Notes: generated by a model from the sequence alone, not told the origin. Shown: positions 8,275 through 17,488, counted from the first letter of the stretch. The stretch is DNA of 64,000 nt from Rhizobiales bacterium TNE-4 (GCA_019083985.1 JAHRCV010000001.1:1240001-1304000); one strand, 5' to 3'. Made by a program: numbers and translations.

Positions 8275-9602
8275 GCCACAGCGAGCCCCTCTCCCGCGCA
8301 ACGCTCTTCGCCTATGCGGCTCCGGCGTTGCCGCTGGCGATGCTGGCTTTGCCTTTCTACGTGCTCGTGCCCGGCTTTTATGCCGAGACGCTTGGTCTCA
8401 ACATTGCGCTCGTCGGCAGCGTCTTGTTCGGCGTGCGCGTGCTTGATGCGCTGAGCGATCCCGCGGTTGGCATCTTCGCCGATCGGATCAATCCGCGCAT
8501 GGGGCGGCGCCGTTTTCTGTTCGCCCTTGGTACGCCGCTGATCATGCTCGGCGCATGGTTCACCTTCGCTCCGCCACAGGGCGCTGGCGCGGTCTATCTC
8601 GCTTTATGGGCATCGGTTCTCTCGCTTGCGACCACGGTCGTACAAGTGCCCTATGCCGCTTGGGGCGCTGAAATTTCGCGCAGCTATGAAGGGCGCAATC
8701 GTGTCGTCGCGTGGCGCGAAGCGCTCACCGTGACCGGCACATTGATCGCGCTCTGCATGCCCGCCCTTCTGCCCGCCTTCGGCATCACCGATCCGGCGCG
8801 CGTGCTGCAAGCGATTGCGCTTCTGATCGTGATCACCTTGCCGCTCGCCACACTGATCTGTCTGCGCGTACCGGAGCCAATCAATCGCTCGGTCGTCCAA
8901 CTATCCTTCCGCGATAGTTTTGCAGCGCTGGCGGCTAACAAGCCGTTTCTGCGGTTGGTGCTCGCCTTTTTCGTCAATGGTTTTGCCAATGGCCTACCTG
9001 CGACCTTGTTCGTCTTTTTCGTGAGCGAACGGCTGCAGGCGCGTGACATGGTTGGGCCCTTGCTCGTCCTTTATTTCGTTTCCGGCATTGCCGGTGTGCC
9101 GCTTTGGTTCAAGCTCGCGCAGACACGGGCGAAACATCGCGTCTGGTGTCTGGGCATGATGCTCGCCATGGCGGCCTTTGCGTTTGCACCCTTCTTGGGT
9201 GCAGGTGATATCTATGCCTTCGCCATCGTGACGGTGCTGACTGGGCTTGCGCTGGGGGCCGATGTCGTGATGCCCGCCTCGTTACAAGCAGATGTCATTG
9301 ATGTCGATACAGCGCGATCGGGTGAAGAACGCTCTGCGCTCTATCTCTCCCTCTGGGGGCTTGCGACGAAATTGTCGCTGGCAGCAGCGGTCGGCGTCGC
9401 ATTTCCGCTCTTGGCGCTTGCCGGTTTCGATCCCGGCCAAAACATCATCACGCCCTTCGGGCTTGATGCGCTGGCCTTTCTCTATGCGGGTCTGCCGGTG
9501 ATCGTAAAAATCTTTGCCATCGCTTTGATGTGGCGTTTTCCAGTCGATCGGGCGGCGCAGCAAGCGTTGCGCATGCAGATCGAGCAGCGCCTCTCAGCGT
9601 GA
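8271..9602 (+). CDS. MFS transporter of the sugar:cation symporter (GPH) type
   Basis: About 443 residues with roughly twelve hydrophobic segments. The loop DALSDPAVGIFADR between TM2 and TM3 and the INPRMGRRRFLFALGTPL block are typical of the GPH/MelB group of the major facilitator family. The proposed start is TTG inside a TTGA overlap with the cfa stop, matching the junction just upstream; the frame is open further but would then run inside cfa. The substrate is unknown. A carrier of this class also sits in the sigma-E-controlled gene set of R. sphaeroides. The 3' end overlaps the convergent SDR gene by nine bases. Confidence 0.85.
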   Translation: MSHSEPLSRATLFAYAAPALPLAMLALPFYVLVPGFYAETLGLNIALVGSVLFGVRVLDALSDPAVGIFADRINPRMGRRRFLFALGTPLIMLGAWFTFAPPQGAGAVYLALWASVLSLATTVVQVPYAAWGAEISRSYEGRNRVVAWREALTVTGTLIALCMPALLPAFGITDPARVLQAIALLIVITLPLATLICLRVPEPINRSVVQLSFRDSFAALAANKPFLRLVLAFFVNGFANGLPATLFVFFVSERLQARDMVGPLLVLYFVSGIAGVPLWFKLAQTRAKHRVWCLGMMLAMAAFAFAPFLGAGDIYAFAIVTVLTGLALGADVVMPASLQADVIDVDTARSGEERSALYLSLWGLATKLSLAAAVGVAFPLLALAGFDPGQNIITPFGLDALAFLYAGLPVIVKIFAIALMWRFPVDRAAQQALRMQIEQRLSA

Positions 9603-10370
9603 CGCGCCGGTGCCCTTGCCAACGAGCCAGAAATAAGCGGGCCATGGCAGAAGATTAATGGCCTTCAAAAGCCACTTCATCCGGCGCGGAAAGGTGATCT
9701 CGAATCCACCCGTCGCGAAACCATCGCAAATCCGCTTGGCCGCATCGTCAACAGGAATGATGAAAGGCATCGGGTGATCATTCTTCGCCGTCAAGGGTGT
9801 CGCGACGAAGCCGGGGCACACGACCTGCACCGTGATGTTTTTCGGTGTGCAATCAAATTGCAGTGAACCAGCCATATGAATGAGCGCCGCTTTGGTTGCG
9901 CCATAAACGGCCGCGCGTGGCAGCGGACCAAATCCGGCGACAGACGCGTTGATGGCGAGCTGCCCTTTGCCGCGTGCGAGAAAACGCGGCAGCACCGCGT
10001 TCAACCCCGTCAAAACACCATCGATGTTGACATCGAACATCGACTGCCAATCTTTCAACACGAAAGGTTCGATGCTGACGGGCTTGTAGGTGCCGGCATT
10101 CAGAAAAGCGAGACTGATGGGCCCGTGCTCATGCTCGATGCGTTCAACGGCTTTGAGCACACCGTCAGCATCCGTCACGTCGCAGGGGGCAGGAATGATT
10201 GCGCCGGGCTTGGCCTCACGCGCGAGCGCTTCAAGTTCCTCCGCGCGCCGCGCGGACACGGCCACACGAAACCCGCGCGCAACGAGTTCAAGCGCAACCG
10301 CACGCCCGATGCCGGAGCTTGCTCCGGTGATCCAGATAATTCCGTCTTCAGGGCGCGCACGAAAGCTCAT
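9594..10370 (-). CDS. Short-chain dehydrogenase/reductase in the stress cluster
   Basis: A 258-residue SDR with the NAD(P) motif TGASSGIG, the NAG motif in FLNAGTY, an active-site Ser in NASVAGFG and the YGATK catalytic Tyr/Lys pair. The C-terminal stretch (LLKAINLLPWPAYFWLVGKG) is hydrophobic and may contact the membrane. GGAG precedes the chosen ATG. It lies 49 bp downstream of the ChrR-like gene on the same strand and is probably co-transcribed from the predicted sigma-E-type promoter. An SDR is also part of the comparable R. sphaeroides gene set; its substrate is not known from sequence. Confidence 0.88.
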   Translation of the reverse strand: MSFRARPEDGIIWITGASSGIGRAVALELVARGFRVAVSARRAEELEALAREAKPGAIIPAPCDVTDADGVLKAVERIEHEHGPISLAFLNAGTYKPVSIEPFVLKDWQSMFDVNIDGVLTGLNAVLPRFLARGKGQLAINASVAGFGPLPRAAVYGATKAALIHMAGSLQFDCTPKNITVQVVCPGFVATPLTAKNDHPMPFIIPVDDAAKRICDGFATGGFEITFPRRMKWLLKAINLLPWPAYFWLVGKGTGASR

Positions 10371-10419
10371 CGTCAACTCCATTTCGGAGTTTACGGCTTG
10401 TCAGCCCGAATGGATGAGA

Positions 10420-11073
10420 TCAATGCCCGAAAAGGCGCTGCATGATGCGGCCGAACGGGCCAGTCAGACGCAGAGGCGCGTCGGTGACAGCGAAGCAGAC
10501 GCAATCCTCGTCTTCATCCGCACGCGGGCGATGATCGATATCCGAGTCAGCGAACGCGATATCGCCGCGGCGATAATGACCCGACGCGTCCGAGAAGCCG
10601 CCCTTCAACACGAGCGTTACTTCGGTGCCATCATGCGTATGCGACGGCATGATACGACCCGGCTTGATCCAGAGGAGCGAGGCCTCGCCGCCAGACTTCT
10701 CAGCATGGGGCACGTGGAATTCGCGGATACCGGGTAGCACTGTGCGCCACGGCACAGCATCAAGGCGATAACCAATGAAATCGGCGAGCGGCGCCGGGAT
10801 GATCGGATCCGCCTGCGTCTGCGCGCGCGCAGGGCGAACCGGCGCATCGAAAATCGCAGCCAAGCGGCTATCCCGGCCACGAATGGGGGCCGGCGCCGTC
10901 ATTTCCAACTCGCGGGCGTTCAACTCTTCAAGAGCGTCGACGAAGCCGCGATTGTCCGGCTTGATGGCCAAATGGGCGGCGACGAGGCCGTGCAAGGCAG
11001 GCGATAGCTGACCGGACGCATATTGCGCCATGAGGGCATCGATCGGGTGGGCAGCTTGGTCTTCGAGGCGCAT
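10420..11073 (-). CDS. chrR: ChrR-like zinc/cupin regulator lacking the anti-sigma CxxC
   Basis: With the start used here the protein has 217 residues, close to the 213 of R. sphaeroides ChrR, the zinc anti-sigma factor that releases RpoE on singlet oxygen. The C-terminal cupin keeps all expected zinc ligands (His145, His147, Glu151, His181, each four residues beyond those of ChrR) and the Cys191/Cys193 pair. The N-terminal anti-sigma domain aligns with an offset of three (His9, His34), but the two zinc cysteines are replaced by Lys38 and Asn41 (AHLAIKPDNR versus the usual HLxLCxxCR). No ECF sigma gene is adjacent. An in-frame ATG at 11118 is a possible earlier start, but it lies within a few bases of the expected transcription start. 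It may be a paralogue that senses through the cupin but cannot hold sigma in the normal way. Confidence 0.85.
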   Translation of the reverse strand: MRLEDQAAHPIDALMAQYASGQLSPALHGLVAAHLAIKPDNRGFVDALEELNARELEMTAPAPIRGRDSRLAAIFDAPVRPARAQTQADPIIPAPLADFIGYRLDAVPWRTVLPGIREFHVPHAEKSGGEASLLWIKPGRIMPSHTHDGTEVTLVLKGGFSDASGHYRRGDIAFADSDIDHRPRADEDEDCVCFAVTDAPLRLTGPFGRIMQRLFGH

Positions 11074-11128
11074 GAGGTAGTCCGGTCCAGTCAAAAGGCT
11101 CGGGGGAGCCCGGGTCATTTCCCACAAA

Positions 11129-11154
11129 TACGGGGTTAAATCCGGGTTGGATCA
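11129..11154 (-). promoter_or_regulatory. Predicted sigma-E (ECF11-type) promoter of the chrR-like gene
   Basis: Read on the minus strand, TGATCC (11154-11149) is followed by 16 bases and CGTA (11132-11129). This is the same pair of boxes with the same spacing as before the photolyase gene. Transcription would begin about 50 bases before the preferred chrR-like start. The divergent location lets one sigma factor drive both parts of the cluster. Confidence 0.7.
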
Positions 11155-11358
11155 CCCTGTATGAGCGAGACTCGCGTGAAACTCATTCTTGTCCGCTTAA
11201 CAGAAACGACTATCCGTAGTTTTACGAGGTGCGGCGTGCCCGTTTGTCGCAAGACGAAGGTGTGATCCTCCCGACCCATGCCGACCGGCGCGGCTTGCCT
11301 GCCCAGCGGTGCTTCTTTAGCGTCGCAGGACTTGGAAATACCTCCCCGGAGCCTGCTG

Positions 11359-12072
11359 ATGCCGACCGCCCTCCTCTTTCGTGACGATGCCTATCTCAAG
11401 GAGACGGAGGCCACAGTTCTTGGGATCAATGAGCGGGGCGGCATCCTGCTCGACCGAACTGTCTTTTACGCGACGGGTGGCGGCCAGCCCGGCGATGCCG
11501 GTGTGCTGGTGACCGCGTCGGGCCAGCCCATCCCGATCGCCACCACGGTCTACGGCGCCGACAAGAGCGAAATCGTCCATGTCCCCGCCGAAGGCGCCAC
11601 CCTTCCCGCTCCCGGTGATGTGGTCACCGCCAAGCTCGATTGGGACACACGCCTCAAGCGGATGCGGATCCACACAGCGCTTCATCTCCTGACGACGGTG
11701 TTGCCCTACCCCGTCACGGGTGGCGCCATTGGTGATGGCGAGGGGCGTCTCGATTTCGACATTCCTGACGGGGGGCTTGAGAAGGAGGCGATCACGGCCG
11801 AGCTCATGCGCCGCATTAACCAGAACGCCGAAGTGACTGAGCAATGGATCACCGACGAAGAGCTTGAGGCCAATCCCGGGCTTGTCAAAACCATGTCGGT
11901 CAAGCCGCCGATGGGCACGGGCCGCGTCCGCCTCGTCAACATTGTGGGCCTCGACCTCCAGCCCTGTGGCGGCACACATGTAAAAAACACGCGCGAAATT
12001 GGTGAGGTCGCTGTCACCAATATCGAGAAAAAAGGCAAACAAAACCGCCGCGTCCGCATCGCGCTGGTGTGA
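11359..12072 (+). CDS. alaX: Alanyl-tRNA editing protein (AlaX type)
   Basis: A free-standing relative of the AlaRS editing domain, about 237 residues, which hydrolyses mischarged Ser- or Gly-tRNA(Ala). The catalytic zinc site shows as HTALH (HxxxH) in the middle and CGGTH near the C-terminus; the N-terminal half has the GGGQPGDAG motif of the AlaX/AlaRS family. The frame stays open upstream to 11278, but family members begin about at MPTALLF, so that Met is used. The next gene (sulfurtransferase) starts 15 bp downstream and is probably co-transcribed. Confidence 0.9.
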   Translation: MPTALLFRDDAYLKETEATVLGINERGGILLDRTVFYATGGGQPGDAGVLVTASGQPIPIATTVYGADKSEIVHVPAEGATLPAPGDVVTAKLDWDTRLKRMRIHTALHLLTTVLPYPVTGGAIGDGEGRLDFDIPDGGLEKEAITAELMRRINQNAEVTEQWITDEELEANPGLVKTMSVKPPMGTGRVRLVNIVGLDLQPCGGTHVKNTREIGEVAVTNIEKKGKQNRRVRIALV

Positions 12073-12086
12073 GAGGAAACACCCCC

Positions 12087-12926
12087 ATGTCCAACCCGCA
12101 TTTCGTCTCCGGCCAATGGCTTGAAGACCATCTCAACGCGCCCGATGTCGTCATCGTCGATGCGTCCTGGTATCTCCCGAACCTCAACCGCAATGGGCGC
12201 GCTGAGTACGACGCCGGACATATTCCGGGCGCGGTGTTTTTCGACATCGATAAGATCGCCGATGTTGCAAGCGGCTTGCCGCATATGTTGCCATCGCCAC
12301 AAACCTTCGCGACCGAGATGGGCAAGCTCGGCATCGGCGATGGTGCGCGGATCGTGATCTATGACGGGCTAGGCCTGTTTTCAGCACCGCGTGTTTGGTG
12401 GACATTCCGCACGATGGGGGCGCGCGACGTCGTCATTCTTGAAGGCGGTGCACCGCGCTGGAAGGCCGAGAACCGGCCATGGACGGATGAGGCAACCGTT
12501 CGCCGCCCGGCAAGCTTCACCGCACGCCTTGATCATGGTGCCGTCGCCTCGCTCGGCGATATGAAAACTTATCTCGCCACGGGCAAGGCACAGGTCGTCG
12601 ATGCGCGCCCTGCCGATCGTTTCAAAGGCGATGCACCGGAACCGCGGCCGGGCCTCAAGGCGGGCCATATGCCCGGCGCGAAAAACGTTCCTGCCGGGCT
12701 CGTTTCAGCCGATGGCGCGCTCAAGCCTGCCGCCGAAATCGAAGCGATTTTCAAAAATGCCGGCGTGGATCTCGAAAAGCCGATTGTCACAAGTTGCGGC
12801 TCTGGTGTGACAGCAGCGATCTTGGCGCTCGCACTCGAAAGCACAGGCCGCAGCATCAAGGCTCTTTATGACGGCTCATGGGCCGAGTGGGGTGGCCGGG
12901 ACGATTGCGACGTTGCGAAGGGCTGA
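12087..12926 (+). CDS. sseA: 3-mercaptopyruvate sulfurtransferase (two rhodanese domains)
   Basis: A 279-residue protein with two rhodanese domains, the second catalytic with the active-site loop TSCGSGVTA. The CGSGVT form is that of mercaptopyruvate sulfurtransferases rather than thiosulfate-specific rhodaneses. It moves sulfur from 3-mercaptopyruvate to thiophilic acceptors in the cytoplasm. A GAGAGG ribosome-binding site precedes the ATG. It follows alaX closely and ends just before a bidirectional terminator. Confidence 0.92.
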   Translation: MSNPHFVSGQWLEDHLNAPDVVIVDASWYLPNLNRNGRAEYDAGHIPGAVFFDIDKIADVASGLPHMLPSPQTFATEMGKLGIGDGARIVIYDGLGLFSAPRVWWTFRTMGARDVVILEGGAPRWKAENRPWTDEATVRRPASFTARLDHGAVASLGDMKTYLATGKAQVVDARPADRFKGDAPEPRPGLKAGHMPGAKNVPAGLVSADGALKPAAEIEAIFKNAGVDLEKPIVTSCGSGVTAAILALALESTGRSIKALYDGSWAEWGGRDDCDVAKG

Positions 12927-12949
12927 TGCCCGCGCCTTCCTCCAAAAGA

Positions 12950-12977
12950 AAAGCGCGCCCTGCGGCGCGCTTTTTTG
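12950..12977. terminator. Bidirectional Rho-independent terminator
   Basis: A GC-rich hairpin (AAGCGCGCC / GGCGCGCTT, four-base loop) has an A-rich left flank and a run of six T on the right. It can end transcription of sseA from the left and of the aap operon from the right. Confidence 0.85.
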
Positions 12978-12997
12978 TTTGTCTGGCGTAGCCCCGA

Positions 12998-13777
12998 TCA
13001 GTGCAGGATCTGCGACAGGAAGAGCTTGGTGCGCTCATGGCGCGGATTGCGGAAGAATTCATCCGGCGTGTTCGCTTCCACGATCTGGCCCTGATCCATA
13101 AAGATCACGCGATTGGCGACCTGACGGGCGAAGCCCATTTCATGGGTCACGCAGATCATCGTCATGCCTTCTTCGGCAAGCGACACCATGGTGTCGAGCA
13201 CTTCCTTGACCATTTCCGGATCGAGCGCGGAGGTCGGCTCATCGAACAGCATGACCTTCGGCGACATGCAAAGCGAGCGTGCGATAGCGACGCGCTGTTG
13301 CTGACCGCCTGAGAGCTGGCCGGGATATTTCAGCGCCTGCTCCGGAATCTTGACGCGCTTCAGATAGTGCATCGCGATTTCTTCGGCATCCTTCTTGGGC
13401 ATTTTCTTCACCCAGATCGGCGCCAGCGTGCAGTTCTCCAGAATTGTCAGATGAGGAAACAGGTTGAAGTGCTGGAACACCATACCGACTTCGCGACGGA
13501 TTTCATCGATCCGCTTGAGATCGTTGGTGAGTTCGATGCCGTCGACGACAATACGACCTTCCTGATGCTCTTCCAACCGGTTGATGCAGCGGATCATGGT
13601 CGATTTGCCGGAGCCCGACGGGCCGCACACCACCACACGCTCACCGCGCTTCACGGTCAGGTTGATGTCGCGCAACACGTGGAAATCGCCGTACCATTTG
13701 TTCATCTGGACGATTTCAATGGCGGTCTCGTTGTTCAGCTTGGCGGGCTTGAGACCGGCGGGTTTTGTATCTGGCAT
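12998..13777 (-). CDS. aapP: General L-amino-acid ABC transporter, ATP-binding subunit
   Basis: The ATPase of the aap amino-acid importer. Walker A is GPSGSGKST, the signature is LSGGQQQR and Walker B is [12 protein letters not shown]; the H-loop His is in CVTHEMGFA. The text follows the GlnQ/AapP group closely throughout, about 259 residues. An upstream GTG (13798), in a GTGA overlap with the aapM stop, is an alternative start. The ATG used here has GAGG about eight bases upstream. Last gene of aapJ-aapJ-aapQ-aapM-aapP, ending at the bidirectional terminator. Confidence 0.95.
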   Translation of the reverse strand: MPDTKPAGLKPAKLNNETAIEIVQMNKWYGDFHVLRDINLTVKRGERVVVCGPSGSGKSTMIRCINRLEEHQEGRIVVDGIELTNDLKRIDEIRREVGMVFQHFNLFPHLTILENCTLAPIWVKKMPKKDAEEIAMHYLKRVKIPEQALKYPGQLSGGQQQRVAIARSLCMSPKVMLFDEPTSALDPEMVKEVLDTMVSLAEEGMTMICVTHEMGFARQVANRVIFMDQGQIVEANTPDEFFRNPRHERTKLFLSQILH

Positions 13778-13794
13778 TGCTGTTGTCCTCGCCG

Positions 13795-14964
13795 TCACCG
13801 TTTGTGGCCCGTGGCGAGCTTACGCTCCATCCACTGGGAATACTGGGACATGCCCCAGCAGAAAATGAAGTAGAAGATCGCCGCGAAGGCATAGCCGGTC
13901 GCGCGCGTAACGGGCGTTGCCCAGCGCGGATCGACGAAGCTCGCTTCAATCGTCTTCAAGAAATCGAAAATACCGACGATCGACACCAAGGTCGTGTCCT
14001 TGAACAGACCGATGAAGGTGTTGACGATGTTCGGGATCACGATCTTCAACGCCTGCGGCAGGATGATCAAAACCATCATCTGCCAATAGCCGAGACCGAG
14101 TGATTGCGCGCCTTCATATTGGCCACGTCCAATCGCCTGCAGACCACCACGGACGATTTCCGCCATGTAAGCCGCTGCGAAAAGCGCGATACCAACGAGC
14201 ACACGGATGAGTGAATCCGGCCGCCAGCCATCGGGCAGGAAGAGCGGCAGCATCACATTCGCCATGAAGAGCACGGTGATGAGCGGCACGCCGCGCACAA
14301 ACTCGATGAAGATGACCGAGAAAAGCCGTACGAGCGGCAATTTCGAACGACGTCCCAGCGCAAGCAAAACGCCAAGCGGTAATGAGAACACGATGCCGAC
14401 GGTCGACAACACCAGCGTGACAAGTACACCGCCCCACAGATTGGTCGGCACTTTCTGCAGATTGAACGTCGGCGTGCCAACCAGCAGGAAGAAGGCGACG
14501 ATCGGGAAGATCAGGAAGAAATAGAGCGAACCCCAATTCTTGTAGGGAACGCGCGGCCACAACAGCCAAACGACACCAAGGGTGCCCATCAGCCAGACCG
14601 TATCGACGCGCCAGCGCTCATCGATCGGATATTGGCCGTAGAAGAAATAGCCAAGCCGCACCTTCACGAAGGCCCAGCAAGCGCCAACCGGCGCATTGCG
14701 GACGGATTCGAGACAGGCATCACGACCCGATCCTTCCCAGACCGCGTCGAAGATCAGGAAGTTCAGCACGGGCGGTGTGATCTCCCACAAGATCCAGAAG
14801 CCGAGCAGCGTCATGATCGTGTTCGGGATCGAGGAGAAGAGGTTCTCGCGCACCCAAGCAACCGCGCCGCGCGACAGCACCGGCGGTTTGCGCTCAGGCA
14901 AATCGCCGCTGCCGAGATAGGCACCACTTGAATTCATCGGCGTGAGATTGTCACCAATCGTCAT
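13795..14964 (-). CDS. aapM: General L-amino-acid ABC transporter permease AapM
   Basis: A 389-residue inner-membrane permease of the HisMQ family, longer than ordinary His/Gln permeases because of extra N-terminal membrane segments and a periplasmic loop containing the [14 protein letters not shown] block. The EAA loop ([20 protein letters not shown]) that contacts the ATPase is clear. It starts three bases after the aapQ stop and overlaps the possible GTG start of aapP. Confidence 0.95.
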   Translation of the reverse strand: MTIGDNLTPMNSSGAYLGSGDLPERKPPVLSRGAVAWVRENLFSSIPNTIMTLLGFWILWEITPPVLNFLIFDAVWEGSGRDACLESVRNAPVGACWAFVKVRLGYFFYGQYPIDERWRVDTVWLMGTLGVVWLLWPRVPYKNWGSLYFFLIFPIVAFFLLVGTPTFNLQKVPTNLWGGVLVTLVLSTVGIVFSLPLGVLLALGRRSKLPLVRLFSVIFIEFVRGVPLITVLFMANVMLPLFLPDGWRPDSLIRVLVGIALFAAAYMAEIVRGGLQAIGRGQYEGAQSLGLGYWQMMVLIILPQALKIVIPNIVNTFIGLFKDTTLVSIVGIFDFLKTIEASFVDPRWATPVTRATGYAFAAIFYFIFCWGMSQYSQWMERKLATGHKR

Positions 14965-14967
14965 GGC

Positions 14968-16158
14968 TCAGCGCTCCACCAATGCCATGCGGCTGTTGTA
15001 GATGTTCATGAAGAACGATGTGGTCAGGCTGATCGTGAGATAGACCAACATGGTGATGGCGATGACTTCAACCGCCTGCCCTGTCTGGTTCAACACCGTT
15101 CCGGTGAAGACCTGCACAAGATCGGGATAGCCGATCGCAACCGCGAGCGAAGAATTCTTCGTCAGGTTGAGATATTGGCTGGTCAGCGGCGGGATGATCA
15201 CGCGCATGGCCTGCGGCACGACGATGAGCCGCAGCGTTTGGCCATTCGACAGACCCAACGCGTGAGCGGCTTCACTCTGTCCCTTCGACACGGCCAGAAT
15301 GCCCGCGCGGACATTTTCAGCGATGAAGGCTGCCGTATAAATCGTCAGGCCCAACAAGAGCGCGACGAATTCCGGATAGATCTGCATGCCGCCAGTGAGA
15401 TTGAAGCGGCTCTGCTTCGGATATTCGAAGGTCAGCGGTCCACCTGCCGCCCAAAAGGCGATCAGCGGCAAAAAGATGAACAGCGCGAAGCCGATCAGAT
15501 TGGCTGGGAAGCGTTTGCCCGTCGCCGCCTGTTGTTTGCGCGCGACGTAAGACAGGACGATCCAGACCACGATCGCCACAAGCGTCGCGATCCAAGTCCA
15601 ATCGAAATTCGGACCAGCAATCGGCGTCGGCATCACCACGCCGCGATTGTTCAGGAAGATTGCGCCAAAGAGCGATACCGAATTGCGCGGATCAGGCAGC
15701 GGCTTCAGCACCGCGTTGTACCAGAACAGCAATTGCAGCAGCAGCGGCGTGTTACGAATGACTTCGACATAGACCATCGACAGTTTGGCGATGATCCAGT
15801 TCTTCGACAGTCGTGCTATGCCGATCACGAAGCCGAGGATCGTGGCGAGCACGATGCCGAACGCGGCGACAATTAGCGTATTGAGAAGACCAACAAGGAA
15901 GGCGTCGCCATAGGTCGAGCCGCCGGTCGAGGAGAATGGAATGAGCTTCTGGTTGATGTCGAAACCCGCCTCGACGGTCCAGAAACCGAAACCCGACGCG
16001 ATCTTTGCCGCCCGCAGGTTTTCAATGGCGTTCGTAGCGGCCTCATAGACCACGAAGACGATGACCAGCGCGAGCACCACCTGATAGGCAATGCCACGCA
16101 CCTTCGGATCGTAGAGCGGCGAGACGCGCGGGGCGCCCCTGTCTGCTTCAGTCGTCAT
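14968..16158 (-). CDS. aapQ: General L-amino-acid ABC transporter permease AapQ
   Basis: The second HisMQ-type membrane subunit, about 396 residues, with the N-terminal YDPKVRGIAYQ block and the EAA loop (RAGILAVSKGQSEAAHALGL). The start chosen has an excellent GGAGGTGGG ribosome-binding site directly upstream; the open frame continues 39 bases further. It probably pairs with AapM as a heterodimer. Downstream of aapJ and separated from it by a stable hairpin. Confidence 0.95.
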   Translation of the reverse strand: MTTEADRGAPRVSPLYDPKVRGIAYQVVLALVIVFVVYEAATNAIENLRAAKIASGFGFWTVEAGFDINQKLIPFSSTGGSTYGDAFLVGLLNTLIVAAFGIVLATILGFVIGIARLSKNWIIAKLSMVYVEVIRNTPLLLQLLFWYNAVLKPLPDPRNSVSLFGAIFLNNRGVVMPTPIAGPNFDWTWIATLVAIVVWIVLSYVARKQQAATGKRFPANLIGFALFIFLPLIAFWAAGGPLTFEYPKQSRFNLTGGMQIYPEFVALLLGLTIYTAAFIAENVRAGILAVSKGQSEAAHALGLSNGQTLRLIVVPQAMRVIIPPLTSQYLNLTKNSSLAVAIGYPDLVQVFTGTVLNQTGQAVEVIAITMLVYLTISLTTSFFMNIYNSRMALVER

Positions 16159-16258
16159 CCCACCTCCGAAATGCAACCGCTGAAACACGGCGTGCACACA
16201 GTCGCGAACGGGCGCGGGCGCCCGATCCTGTCTTACTCTAACCTATGCCATGAGACGA

Positions 16259-16285
16259 GGCATCCCGGTTTCGAGCCGGGATGCC
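16259..16285 (-). other. Intercistronic hairpin between aapJ and aapQ
   Basis: A perfect 10-bp stem (GGCATCCCGG / CCGGGATGCC) with a seven-base loop, without a downstream T run on the minus strand. Such structures protect the binding-protein message from 3' decay or reduce readthrough, giving more AapJ than permease. Confidence 0.6.
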
Positions 16286-16296
16286 TGTTTTGACCC

Positions 16297-17319
16297 TTAG
16301 CGGATCGGCGGAGCGTATTGCAGGCCGCCCTTTGTCCACAAATTGTTCTTGCCGCGCTCGATCTTCAGCGGCGAACCCATGCCGACATTACGCTCGAAGA
16401 CCTCGCCGTAATTGCCAACATTCTTAACGATGCGGACGACCCAATCATTGGAGACGCCAATCATTTCGCCGAACTTGCCTTCGGTGCCGAGGAGACGCTT
16501 GATCTCCGGGTTATCCGACTTCAGCATCTGGTCGACATTGGCCTGCGTCACGCCGAGTTCTTCAGCGTTCAGCATGGCGTAGTGGACCCACTTCACAAGG
16601 TCGAACCACTGGTCGTCACCGTGACGCACGGATGCCGCGAGCGGCTCCTTCGAGATGATTTCCGGCAGGATCATGTGATCGTCCGGCTTGGCGAACTTCA
16701 AGCGCTCGGCGAACAAACCCGACGCGTCGGTCGTGAACACGTCGCAGCGGCCTGCTTCATAAGCCTTGATCGTTTCGTCATTGGTGACGAACGCCACGAC
16801 TTCATACTTCATCTTATTGGCGCGGAAATAGTCGGCGAGGTTGAGTTCGGTCGTCGTGCCCTGCTGCGTGCAGACAGAGGCGCCGTTCAATTCAAGTGCC
16901 GATTTGATGTTCATGGATTTGCGCACCATGAAGCCCTGGCCATCATAATAGTTGATGCCCGCGAAGTTTAGACCGAGCGAGGTATCACGCGACATGGTCC
17001 ATGTCGTGGTGCGGATCAGCACGTCGATTTCGCCGGACTGCAACGCCGTGAAGCGATCCTTGGCGGTCAGCGAGACCGTCTTGACCTTCATCGGGTCGTT
17101 CAGGATGGCGGCTGCGATCGCGCGGCAATAATCGATGTCGATGCCCTTCCAGACACCCTTTTCGTCGGGCATGCCGAAGCCCGCAATGCCGAGACCTGTG
17201 CCGCAGATGACCTGGCCGCGTTCCTTCACTTTTTGCAGAACGCCTTGCGCCGATGCAGCACCGACCGTCAGGCCGAGCGCAGCGATACCGAATGCCGCTG
17301 CTTTCAAAATGGACTTCAT
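16297..17319 (-). CDS. aapJ: General L-amino-acid ABC transporter, periplasmic binding protein (second copy)
   Basis: A 340-residue periplasmic protein with a signal peptide (MKSILKAAAFGIAALGLTVG, cleavage near ASAQ) and the solute-binding family 3 fold. It is clearly paralogous to the preceding gene along its whole length (shared blocks such as ASVCTQQGTTTELNLADYF and LKSDNPEIKRLLGTEG). The ATG has GAGGGGAAC just upstream; longer frames have no such site. It captures amino acids for AapQMP. Probably expressed both by readthrough and from its own upstream region. Confidence 0.93.
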   Translation of the reverse strand: MKSILKAAAFGIAALGLTVGAASAQGVLQKVKERGQVICGTGLGIAGFGMPDEKGVWKGIDIDYCRAIAAAILNDPMKVKTVSLTAKDRFTALQSGEIDVLIRTTTWTMSRDTSLGLNFAGINYYDGQGFMVRKSMNIKSALELNGASVCTQQGTTTELNLADYFRANKMKYEVVAFVTNDETIKAYEAGRCDVFTTDASGLFAERLKFAKPDDHMILPEIISKEPLAASVRHGDDQWFDLVKWVHYAMLNAEELGVTQANVDQMLKSDNPEIKRLLGTEGKFGEMIGVSNDWVVRIVKNVGNYGEVFERNVGMGSPLKIERGKNNLWTKGGLQYAPPIR

Positions 17320-17453
17320 GATGTTCCCCTCGTCGAATGCGGGATAATCCGCAACACGTTTGCCGCGTTTATAGGCAGTTTCTAACCAAAACACAGAGCC
17401 GTTCAAAGTCTAGCAAAAACCATACTCAGAAACCCTGCGCCCCCCAAAAGAAA

Positions 17454-17478
17454 ACGGACCGGCACGAGGCCGGTCCGT
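17454..17478 (-). terminator. Terminator between the two aapJ genes
   Basis: A 10-bp perfect stem (ACGGACCGGC / GCCGGTCCGT) with a five-base loop lies directly after the first aapJ stop and is followed on the minus strand by TTTTCTTTT. It should end much of the first gene's transcription before the second copy. Confidence 0.8.
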
Positions 17479-17488
17479 CATGAGATCC

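Noticed and set aside
7450-8301. 283-codon minus-strand frame opposite cfa
   Set aside because: Antisense to a strongly conserved methyltransferase gene; no support of its own.
11161-11265. 34-codon plus-strand frame between chrR-like and alaX genes
   Set aside because: No ribosome-binding site, no recognisable features, and it overlaps nothing conserved; length is within chance.
11264-11295. TGATCC upstream of alaX as a third sigma-E-type promoter
   Set aside because: No CGTA occurs 15-17 bases downstream, so the -10 part of the motif is missing.
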